Position numbers and translations under genes: made by a program. Of a stretch of DNA of 31,361 bases, positions 20,546 through 28,738 are shown in pieces. Each line of letters begins with the position of its first letter. The stretch's first letter is position 1. The notes beneath the pieces were generated by a model, which was given only the letters and a program-made list of their open reading frames with translations, was not told the DNA's origin and searched no databases. Source of the stretch: Methanocella sp. Its GTDB lineage: Archaea > Halobacteriota > Methanocellia > Methanocellales > Methanocellaceae. Where the stretch lies: NCBI RefSeq assembly GCF_035506375.1, contig NZ_DATJPM010000085.1, forward strand, positions 1 to 31,361, written 5' to 3'.

Positions 20546-23500
20546 TTATATGACCGGCAGCTCCATCACGAACCTGGCGCCCTTCGCGTGATCACCCTTA
20601 ACCTTATCCTCGACCCACACTTTGCCCCCATAGCTATCGACCAGCGTCTTGACCAGGTACAATCCCAGTCCGCTGCCTTTTGCTTTAGTATTGCCCCGGC
20701 TCAGCCTGTTGAAGATCTTTTCTTTCATATCGTCGGGAACACCAGGGCCGTTATCGTCAATGATGACCTTACAATATCCCCGGCCGTCCTTTTCCTCTGG
20801 CACCATGCAGATGTCGATATGCGGGGACTCGGCCGAGTGCTTTATAGCATTACCGATGAGGTTGGCGAACACGTCCCGGAGAAGCTCGTCGGCCCGCACG
20901 TGGACGCCTTTGATCACATTACAGTTTATATACGTGTGCATGTCCGGGGTTGATCCCATCTGCCCCGCCACCTCCTCGACAAGCGCGCCGAGATCCAGGG
21001 CCTCCCGCTTGTATTCTCCGGACTTGCCCCGCTGCAGCTTCTGCACGTTCTGGATAAGGCGCGAGCTGTTGTCGATGGCTTCCATCGGCTTAGTGACGAG
21101 CTGTTTTAGCTTCTCGTCTTCCGCCATATTATCGATAAGTTCCAGGTATCCCCGGGCCAACATGTTGAAGTTGTTGATATCATGTCCCATCAGGTCCAGG
21201 TATAGCTCGGACTGGGCCTTTGCCTCTTTTAGCTCCTTCTCAGCATTTTTATTATCCGTAATATCGAACATGGTCGTTATAATGGCCGTTTTACCCTCAT
21301 AGAGGAACAGCCCCGCCGTCATGTTAACCCATTTTATTTTATCATCCTTAGTTATAATTTTTACTTCATAATTCGATAACACGGGTTTACCTGCAAGCCT
21401 ATCAAATGCACGTTTTTTGATGAGTTCCCGCGTGTCATCTGTGAATAATTCCCAGAAAGACATCTTTAAAAGCTCGTCCTTCGTATACCCGGTAAACGGT
21501 ACCGCCTGGTTGTTTACGTATAATAAATTGCTACCGCTATGAACGGCTATCAGGCCAAAGGACATATCAGCTAAAACACGGAACTTCTCCTCGCTGATCC
21601 TCAGCGCCTCATCGGCCCGCTTCCGCTCGGTGATATCTCGAACGGCGCCCCGCGCAATAACTTCGCCGCCTTCCAGATAACCCGTTGACACGGCCTCAAG
21701 CCAGCGGACCGTCCCATCCGGGTGCACCACCCTGAACTCGTACCTCACTGAACCGTCGGACCCATTGCGCGTATTCTCGACGGACTCTATAATCTGGCGC
21801 TCGACAGCCACCCGGTCTTCGTTATGTACCGCCGCGATCCATTTTTCAAACGTTATAGGGGAATCAGCGTCGGACCCGTACAGCTCATAGGTCTCGGGGC
21901 TAAAATAGAATATGTCCCGGTCAACGTTCCACTCGTAGAGGCCGATATGGCCCGCGCTGCTCGCCTGGCGCAGCCGCTCCTCGCTGACCCGGAGCGCCTC
22001 CTCGGCCCGCTTCCGCTCGGTGATGTCACGCACGGATCCCCGCGCGATTATGTCGCCGCCTTCCTGAGCATACGTCGACTGGACCTCAAGCCAGAGGACC
22101 GCTCCGCCGCCGTGGACCACGCGGTACTCGATCTGGGAGGTAAAGCCGAGCTTACGGCGGGCAATCTCGCGGTTCTCTGCGAACCTGCGCTCGACCATAT
22201 CCCGGTCATCGGGGTGCACCACCGGAAGCCACTTTTCATAGGTTAACGTAGTGCCCGGTATGCACCCGTACAGCCCATAGGCCTCGGGGCTAAAATAGAA
22301 TATGTCCCGGTCAACGTTCCACTCGTAGAGGCCGATATGGCCCGCGCTGCTCGCCTGGCGCAGCCGCTCCTCGCTGACCCGGAGCGCCTCCTCGGCCCGC
22401 TTCCGCTCGGTGATATCACGCATGGTAATGACTGAGCCGACGATAATACCCCCATTATCCAGGATTGGCGCGAAGCTATAGTTACCGTACCATTGTTCGC
22501 CCGTATCTGTACGCTTGATTAACACCTCGATATTTGATGCCGTCTCGCCTTGTAAACCACGGAGGATAGGCCAATCATCCAACGGTATCAGCTTTCCGTC
22601 GAGGGTGTACAGCTCAATGAAGTCACCATATTCCCGGACAGTCTTAAAATATGACTCCTTGTCCCAAAACTGGTGAAAGCGCGCGAAAGCCTCGTTGACA
22701 CTGACGACTCTCTGATCAGCATCTATAATGGCGACACCATCATTCATGCTCACGAAGACAGCCTCAAGCTTGTTACGACTTTCCTGTAAAGCTTCCTCAG
22801 CCAGCTTTCTTCGCGTGTTATCGACGAGGGTGACCACAGCACCGATTATGCCGCCACTGCTGTCCTTGATGGGGGCCGCCGAGACGATAATCCATATCGG
22901 ACTTGTGTCCATCCGGTTAAACACCATTTCGAGGTTATTGACGGTTTCGCCGCGCAAAGCCCGGTAAGACAGCATATCTTCGTACTTCAGCGGAGTGCCA
23001 TCAGTGAAACAGGCGCGAAGCTGTTTGGTGCGGACTGCCACCGGCTTGTGGTAATCCTCGGGGGCATACCCAAAAATCCGGCATGCCTCCGCGTTCATAT
23101 AACTGATATTGCCGTCCTTGTCCACGACCATCATCGCATCGGCGATCGAGGCGATCAAAGCATCGAGCTCGCCCACATGCCGTTCCACATTTGATAATGC
23201 ATCCTGAAGCGCCTTTTCCATGCACTTTCGCTCGGTGATGTCGTAGGCTGTCATGATACCGGCAGGCATGCCCTGGTATTGAAGGTTGCTTGGGGTAAAT
23301 TCGGCCCACCGCTCCTCCCCACTCTTGGTGATGTACTTGACCTCGTATTGTGATGGCACCGGCTCGCCCCGCTGCCGTGCCAGCCTGTGTCTCCTGACCA
23401 TTTCCCGATAATCCGGATGAACCATATCCAGGAAGTTCCTGGACAACAGTTCGCCCATGGAGAACCCGGTGCGTTCCAGGGTCGCGGGATTAGCGTAGAT

Positions 23501-25615
23501 GATACTGTCCCCCTGGTATATGAAGATGGCCGAGGGAGACACCTCGGCCAGGGCCCGGAACTTCTCCTCGCTGACCCGCAGTGCCTCCTCGGCCCGCTTC
23601 CGGTCGGTGATGTCGATCACGATCCCGATGTAGCGAACGAGTCTTCCGCCCGCATCGAGCAATGGGCGCCCGCGGCTCATCAGCCATCGGACTTTACCGT
23701 TACCATCCAGCACACGGTACTCGAAATTCAGCTCGATGCCTTTCCCGGCCGCCTCACGCAGAGTCCGCCCCGCCATCTCGCGATCGTCGGGGTGAATGAC
23801 GGAGAGCCAGGCAGCGTACGAAGGCTCACAGCAGTGGGGCTGCAGGCCGTACAGCCGCCACAGCTCCTCCGACCACACGTCCCTGTTCGTGCAAAGGTCC
23901 CACTCCCACATGCCCGCATCCGCCGAATCCAGGGCCAGCCTCAGCCGTGCGTCGCTCTCCTGCTGCGCGACCTCTGCCCGTTTTTGCTCGGTGACATCGT
24001 TGCCCACACACAGCAGCCAGGCCAGGTCGCCATCTTTGTAGACCGCCTTGTTGGTCCAGGAGATCCAGACAGGCTCGCCGTTCTTGCGCACGTTCTCGTT
24101 GAGGTTCGTCCGGTACTCCTCCGGATGCTGTAACAGGTCTTGTAGCAACGCCGCGTGGTCTATCCCCGCGGAATCGCTCGCCGGGGTGATCGTCCCTAGC
24201 ACGTTCCTGCCGACCAGCTCCGCCACGGAGTAGCCGAAGAACCGCTCGGCGAACTCGTTGACATAGACGATGTTACCCTCCTTATCCATCCGCAGGATGA
24301 TGCTATTGGCGTTCTCCACCAGCTCCCTGTACTTCTCCTCGCTCTCCCTCAATGCTTTTTCAGCCTGCTTCCGCTCGGTGATGTCCTTGATGTAGGCGAA
24401 ATCGAACTCCCTGCCGTCGGATATGATATAGTTCACGGACAGCTCCACCGGTAGTTCCCGGCCATCCTTTACGTAGTGAATGGCTTCAAAAGTGAAGGAG
24501 CCCCGCTCCTTGATCTCCATCCACTGCTCCTGCCACTTATCCCTGGTATATTCGGAGTTGATGTCCCATACGTACATCCCCTGGAGCTCGTCCCGGGATC
24601 GTTGCAACGCCTTGCAAGTAACTTCGTTCGCGTAAGCTATTTTCCCTTCAGGAGTGATCCAGGCGATCCCATTCGCCGCCAGATCGACCGAAGCCTGAGT
24701 AAGCTTCAAGGCTTCCTCTACTCGCTTGCGGTCGGTAATGTCCCGGTTGCTTGCCCGGCGCCCGAGCAACCCCCCATTTCTCCCGAATACTGGCAGGCAA
24801 TTGTGGCTGATCCATCTTATTTCTCCACTCACGGCCACGATTCTAAAATCGATGCCACTGTGGCCAGTCGGGCTTGTAAGGTGATCATTTATATGTTGTT
24901 CATACGCTGCCAGATCATCCGGATGGACGATTTTTTGCATCAGCCCGGGGTCGCGATAGAACTCTTCAGGGCCATGGCCTGTGATCCGCTCGCAAGAAGG
25001 CGAAACGTAAATGTAATTGCCCCTAAGATCAGTCCAGTACTCCCAGTCATCCGTGAAATCGGCCATGAGCCGGAACTTCTCCTCGCTCTCCCTCAGGGCC
25101 TTCTCGGCCCTCTTGCGCTCCGTAATGTCCCTCGTGAGTGCACACAAGTACTCTCTGCCGTGGAAGTCGAAGTAAGTCACCGAAACCTCGGCCTGGAAAA
25201 CCTGCCCATACTTTGTCCGGTGCCAGTCTTCGAACTTTTTAAAACCGTACCCCTTTGCGTCCTGCCATACAGCCACAAACTTATCTTTTGTCATGTCGAG
25301 GCCGACGTCCCAAACGTACATGGATAGCAGCTCTTCGCGCGTGTAGCCGAGCGATCGGCACTTAGCATCGTTCACATAATAAAAGCGGCCATCCGGGCTT
25401 ATCAGGGACGCTTCGTCCTGCGCCTGATCGACCATGTGCCGCATCAGCTGCAGCGACTCTTCGGCCTGCCGGTGCTCAACGGTCTCTTGATAATCTTTAT
25501 CCTTTTGCAGTAACCGTAACTCGTTCTCAAGGACATGAATGCGGTCTTTAAGCTTAGCGATGGTCCTTTCCTCGTCTTCGGCATCTTCGCCACAATATGT
25601 GCTATCGGACTTCAT
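20546..25615 (-). CDS. Giant 11-PAS histidine kinase
   Basis: About 1,690 residues. After an N-terminal coiled coil (about 15-60), eleven PAS units of 110-135 residues follow, each closing with a DIT-ERK-like signature; the links are of the type RKRAEEALRVSEEKFR. The core has His1483 in LMGHDINNFNMLARGYLEL and the ATPase motifs NLIGNAIKH, DDNGPGV, GSGLGLYLVKTLV and GDHAKGARF. No membrane segment is seen. The ATG at 25615 (residue 6 of the longest frame) has a GGAAGTGA-like site upstream; the earlier ATG at 25630 has none at a useful distance. PAS 9 and 10 share a 132-bp identical stretch of DNA. It probably senses several signals or redox states and passes phosphate to the receiver downstream. 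Function of individual PAS units cannot be told. Confidence 0.9.
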   Translation of the reverse strand: MKSDSTYCGEDAEDEERTIAKLKDRIHVLENELRLLQKDKDYQETVEHRQAEESLQLMRHMVDQAQDEASLISPDGRFYYVNDAKCRSLGYTREELLSMYVWDVGLDMTKDKFVAVWQDAKGYGFKKFEDWHRTKYGQVFQAEVSVTYFDFHGREYLCALTRDITERKRAEKALRESEEKFRLMADFTDDWEYWTDLRGNYIYVSPSCERITGHGPEEFYRDPGLMQKIVHPDDLAAYEQHINDHLTSPTGHSGIDFRIVAVSGEIRWISHNCLPVFGRNGGLLGRRASNRDITDRKRVEEALKLTQASVDLAANGIAWITPEGKIAYANEVTCKALQRSRDELQGMYVWDINSEYTRDKWQEQWMEIKERGSFTFEAIHYVKDGRELPVELSVNYIISDGREFDFAYIKDITERKQAEKALRESEEKYRELVENANSIILRMDKEGNIVYVNEFAERFFGYSVAELVGRNVLGTITPASDSAGIDHAALLQDLLQHPEEYRTNLNENVRKNGEPVWISWTNKAVYKDGDLAWLLCVGNDVTEQKRAEVAQQESDARLRLALDSADAGMWEWDLCTNRDVWSEELWRLYGLQPHCCEPSYAAWLSVIHPDDREMAGRTLREAAGKGIELNFEYRVLDGNGKVRWLMSRGRPLLDAGGRLVRYIGIVIDITDRKRAEEALRVSEEKFRALAEVSPSAIFIYQGDSIIYANPATLERTGFSMGELLSRNFLDMVHPDYREMVRRHRLARQRGEPVPSQYEVKYITKSGEERWAEFTPSNLQYQGMPAGIMTAYDITERKCMEKALQDALSNVERHVGELDALIASIADAMMVVDKDGNISYMNAEACRIFGYAPEDYHKPVAVRTKQLRACFTDGTPLKYEDMLSYRALRGETVNNLEMVFNRMDTSPIWIIVSAAPIKDSSGGIIGAVVTLVDNTRRKLAEEALQESRNKLEAVFVSMNDGVAIIDADQRVVSVNEAFARFHQFWDKESYFKTVREYGDFIELYTLDGKLIPLDDWPILRGLQGETASNIEVLIKRTDTGEQWYGNYSFAPILDNGGIIVGSVITMRDITERKRAEEALRVSEERLRQASSAGHIGLYEWNVDRDIFYFSPEAYGLYGCIPGTTLTYEKWLPVVHPDDRDMVERRFAENREIARRKLGFTSQIEYRVVHGGGAVLWLEVQSTYAQEGGDIIARGSVRDITERKRAEEALRVSEERLRQASSAGHIGLYEWNVDRDIFYFSPETYELYGSDADSPITFEKWIAAVHNEDRVAVERQIIESVENTRNGSDGSVRYEFRVVHPDGTVRWLEAVSTGYLEGGEVIARGAVRDITERKRADEALRISEEKFRVLADMSFGLIAVHSGSNLLYVNNQAVPFTGYTKDELLKMSFWELFTDDTRELIKKRAFDRLAGKPVLSNYEVKIITKDDKIKWVNMTAGLFLYEGKTAIITTMFDITDNKNAEKELKEAKAQSELYLDLMGHDINNFNMLARGYLELIDNMAEDEKLKQLVTKPMEAIDNSSRLIQNVQKLQRGKSGEYKREALDLGALVEEVAGQMGSTPDMHTYINCNVIKGVHVRADELLRDVFANLIGNAIKHSAESPHIDICMVPEEKDGRGYCKVIIDDNGPGVPDDMKEKIFNRLSRGNTKAKGSGLGLYLVKTLVDSYGGKVWVEDKVKGDHAKGARFVMELPVI
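21893..22024. repeat. Identical 132-bp direct repeat inside the 11-PAS kinase, copy 1
   Basis: Identical, base for base, to 22283-22414, at an offset of 390 bp (130 codons, so one PAS unit). It encodes the linker and the start of a PAS unit (VSEERLRQASSAGHIGLYEW). Confidence 0.9.
22283..22414. repeat. Identical 132-bp direct repeat inside the 11-PAS kinase, copy 2
   Basis: Second copy of the stretch at 21893-22024. Just outside, on the lower-coordinate side, the copies still differ by only a few bases for about 20 bp, then diverge. A recent unit duplication or gene conversion is implied. Confidence 0.9.
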
Positions 25616-25630
25616 CGACCTCACTTCCAT

Positions 25631-26482
25631 CCCCTGACAAATAAAAATAAAACGGCTAAATTGTCTAGTTAATAATCAATCTCCATACCCGAATCAAAAT
25701 TAATCATGCTAATATAAATACTTATACTTAGATAATTGCTAATATATCAGGCACATGAAAAAGGCGTTTGAGCGCCCTTACTCTAGGGTAATGTCCTTCT
25801 TCACGATGCCAGTCATGAACGCCTTACTTTCACTTTTTGGGCAGAGCCGTATTTTTATAAAATACCTGTGCTACGGAATCTTCTGTTTGTTTCACAATAC
25901 CCTTTATGGAATCGAAGTGATATTCAAAAAATATTATTTAAACCATAATTTAAATTTAACTTTTACGTTAGCACGATCGGGGTTGAGATAAATTGACGGA
26001 TAAGGGAAAGGATTAAGGCGAAGCCGTAAATGTGAGAGCATAAAAAAAGAAGATCGTCGATGAGGTCTAGGAGGAACGTCACTACTACTATGAGGAGATC
26101 AGGAAGCCGCCGCCCCGGCCAGGGCACGCTGCCGATTCACGCAGCGAGCCGGGTGGCAGCAGGACCGCAAGGTGGTGATGGTCTCGGCGATCAGCGGGAG
26201 TCTGATCCAGGATGCTGACGTCTGCGGATGTTCCCATTTGCTATTTCCATTTGCCGCTATTCTCGATAAATACACCTGAGAGATCCGTTTACGTCCAGGC
26301 GCCCGGTCGTTAGTCTGACTGTTTTTTATAGGAGCCTTCTTTTAATTAATCCCTATTTCGGTAAATATAGCTTGCCAATGATTTATATAATAATAATATT
26401 TATAATAATACGTTATAAACCTATGTACATCAGAGAAAGTATCGATAATTCTTGTGCATGAGCAGCAGATCAGGTGGTAAAG
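25631..26482. other. Long gene-poor spacer upstream of kinase and exporter
   Basis: No gene can be supported. 25700-25745 holds AT-rich DNA that can act as promoter for the kinase. An open frame at 25755-25991 (78 codons, AT-rich, hydrophobic) has no ribosome site and no recognisable family. 26040-26240 is GC-rich and looks like eroded coding DNA with broken frames, but I cannot name the gene. 26380-26413 is very AT-rich and carries the TATA box of the exporter gene. Confidence 0.5.
26380..26413 (+). promoter_or_regulatory. AT-rich promoter region of the exporter operon
   Basis: TTTATATAATAATAATA and following AT-only DNA lie 70-100 bp upstream of the exporter start. The TTTATATAA part matches the archaeal TATA box. 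Confidence 0.45.
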
Positions 26483-28738
26483 ATGGTAAGCTTTACGGAA
26501 GTTCTCGGCCGGTTCATCCAGGGCAATAGCTATCTCATCATATTGGTGACGGTCCTGCTGCTGCTCGTGGCGATCATGAGCGCACAGAACGTGCACATGG
26601 AAACGGGAATCGAAACCAGTGTGTTTACGTACACCCAGCTCTACAAGGACATCGACTACTACAACCATCACTACAATGCCACCAGCGCGCTGAATACCTT
26701 CCTGATCCTGGTCACCACGGATGACGTATACGACCCCCAGGCGCTCGACACCATGGCCCGGCTCGGCCAGGTGATCGGCTCGGTCAAGAAAGTAACGAGT
26801 GTAACGGGCATCTACACCTACCTCGACGCGGCCCACAACGGGACGCTCAGTAACGAGGCCAACATTGAGCAGCAGGTTGCACAGCTTCCTTCCAGCATTA
26901 TCCAGTCCTATGTGATCGACCGCTACCATACCATCATGTACGTGACGATGCAGGGGAACCTGCCGGAGACCGAGAAGCCGCCCGTCCTCGATGCAGTCCA
27001 GAAAGCCATCCAGTATATGCCCATGATCCCGGGCATGACGACCTTTATCACGGGCACCACGGCGAGAAAGCTCGAGATCCAGAAGGCGATGATAGGCAAT
27101 ATGTCCACCATGCTGGCGACGGCGGTCTTGCTCATGCTGTTCGCGCTATGGTTCACCTTCCGTGTCCGCTGGCGGCTGCTGCCGCTGCCCATCGTGTTGA
27201 TCGGCGTCCTCTACACGGGAGGGATCATGGGCGCGATCGACATACCGCTCACCATGGTCTCCATGGCCGTCTTCCCCATCCTGATCGGCATGGGCGTGGA
27301 GTACGCCATCCAGTTCCACAACCGCATGATGGAAGAGCTAAACTCGGGCAAGGAGGCCGGCGATGCGGTCGTTGCCACCGTGAAGGGCATTGGCCCGCCG
27401 GTCCTGTACTCGGTCACGTGCACCGGCCTCGGCTTCGCCGCCATCCTCATATCCCCGGTGCCTATGGTCTTTGACTTTGGCCTCATGTGCTTGATAGGTA
27501 TAGTCGTCTGCTTCCTGACCGCGCTGTTTCTGCTGCTGACTGTCCTCTTCCTGCTGGCCCGTCGTAGTCATATTACCGTAAAAAAAGGGCAGGAGGTTAA
27601 AAGCTTCCTCGAGACTGCCATCGAGCGCGTCGCAGAAACAACGACACGACACCCCGAAGTGATCATCGTCGCGACCCTTCTCATGCTCGTCGGATATGCG
27701 CTCGACCCCTCGGTCGGCGTGGAGGTCGATGTGTCCAACTTCGTCCCGCAGGACCTGCCGAGCATTGTGCAGTACCGCAGCCTCAGCTACGCCTACGGCG
27801 TTAAGCCCGGCGACATGACGGTCATGGTCAAGGCTCCTGACGCTACCAGGGCTGACGTGGTCCGGTGGGAGCAGGATTTCGCCAACCTCGAGCTTAAAGT
27901 CAACCCCGACGTGATGTCCGTGAGCAGCCTGGCCACGGTGCTCGCGGCCCATAATAATGGTACCCTGCCCACGACGGACGCGGGCATACAGCAGGCGATC
28001 GCATCGATACCGCCGGAAGAGCTGAGCAAATACATCGACGATACCCGGAGCTCGGGCGTGATCATAATGAATGTCAACACCGCGGACACGCCCCACCTCA
28101 TGAGCATGCTCGACCGCACCGAGAAGGACTTAAAGTTCCTGTGGCCGCCGGCCGGCGTAACTGCCTCCCTGATCGGCGAGCAGGTGGTGTCGAAAGTGAC
28201 CCTGTCATCGCTGGCGGGCGACCGGCTGAAGATGACGCTGGAGGCCGGTTTTATGGTGTTCATCGCGCTGTTGATCATCTATAAGGACTGGGTGCGGGCC
28301 GTGGTGCCGACGTTCGCCGTGATCATCGTCACCGGGCTGTCCTGCATCGTGATGGTCCTCCTGGGGATGAAGTATACGCCGCTTTCCACCACCCTGGGCT
28401 CGCTGACCATCGGCATCGGCGTCGACTTTTCCATCCTCCACATGTCCCGATACTATGAGGAGAAGGCGAAGGGGCACTCGCCGAGGGAGGCCATGCGCAT
28501 CGCCACGGGCAAGATCGGCGCCGCTATCTTTTGCAGCGCGACCACGGTGATCGCGGGCTTCGGCGCGCTTGTCATGTCCAACTTCCCCATCCTGAGCAAC
28601 TTCGGCATCGTGACCATCATCGACTTCGTAATGGCGCTATGCAGCGCCTTCATGATCATGCCGCCGCTGCTCGTGACGCTGGACTCATGGTGGATGAAGA
28701 AAACAGGCAAAATGGAGGCGATACCATCGTCCGTCTGA
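26483..28738 (+). CDS. RND/MMPL-family exporter
   Basis: The product (751 residues) is a twelve-helix RND-type membrane transporter with the archaeal HpnN/MMPL layout: a first helix (about 16-36), an extracellular loop to about 200, helices 2-6 with LIGMGVEYAIQFHNRMMEE (the GxxxDY-like signature with Glu), a repeat with helix 7 near 395, a second loop, and helices 8-12 with LTIGIGVDFSILHMSRYYEE, where the Asp is the likely proton relay. It probably moves lipids or hydrophobic molecules out of the membrane using the ion gradient. An AGGTGG 5 nt before the ATG at 26483 supports this start; a GTG lies three codons earlier. It overlaps the next gene, which encodes its likely partner. Confidence 0.88.
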   Translation: MVSFTEVLGRFIQGNSYLIILVTVLLLLVAIMSAQNVHMETGIETSVFTYTQLYKDIDYYNHHYNATSALNTFLILVTTDDVYDPQALDTMARLGQVIGSVKKVTSVTGIYTYLDAAHNGTLSNEANIEQQVAQLPSSIIQSYVIDRYHTIMYVTMQGNLPETEKPPVLDAVQKAIQYMPMIPGMTTFITGTTARKLEIQKAMIGNMSTMLATAVLLMLFALWFTFRVRWRLLPLPIVLIGVLYTGGIMGAIDIPLTMVSMAVFPILIGMGVEYAIQFHNRMMEELNSGKEAGDAVVATVKGIGPPVLYSVTCTGLGFAAILISPVPMVFDFGLMCLIGIVVCFLTALFLLLTVLFLLARRSHITVKKGQEVKSFLETAIERVAETTTRHPEVIIVATLLMLVGYALDPSVGVEVDVSNFVPQDLPSIVQYRSLSYAYGVKPGDMTVMVKAPDATRADVVRWEQDFANLELKVNPDVMSVSSLATVLAAHNNGTLPTTDAGIQQAIASIPPEELSKYIDDTRSSGVIIMNVNTADTPHLMSMLDRTEKDLKFLWPPAGVTASLIGEQVVSKVTLSSLAGDRLKMTLEAGFMVFIALLIIYKDWVRAVVPTFAVIIVTGLSCIVMVLLGMKYTPLSTTLGSLTIGIGVDFSILHMSRYYEEKAKGHSPREAMRIATGKIGAAIFCSATTVIAGFGALVMSNFPILSNFGIVTIIDFVMALCSAFMIMPPLLVTLDSWWMKKTGKMEAIPSSV

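Noticed and set aside
25755..25991. 78-codon AT-rich frame upstream of the large kinase
   Set aside because: No ribosome site, no recognisable family, and composition equal to the surrounding spacer. It is mentioned only under the spacer.
28531..28686. Extension of the surface-protein gene upstream into the exporter gene
   Set aside because: It is an out-of-frame reading of the exporter's last helices; the His/Arg-rich product lacks any signal and the signal peptide lies downstream.
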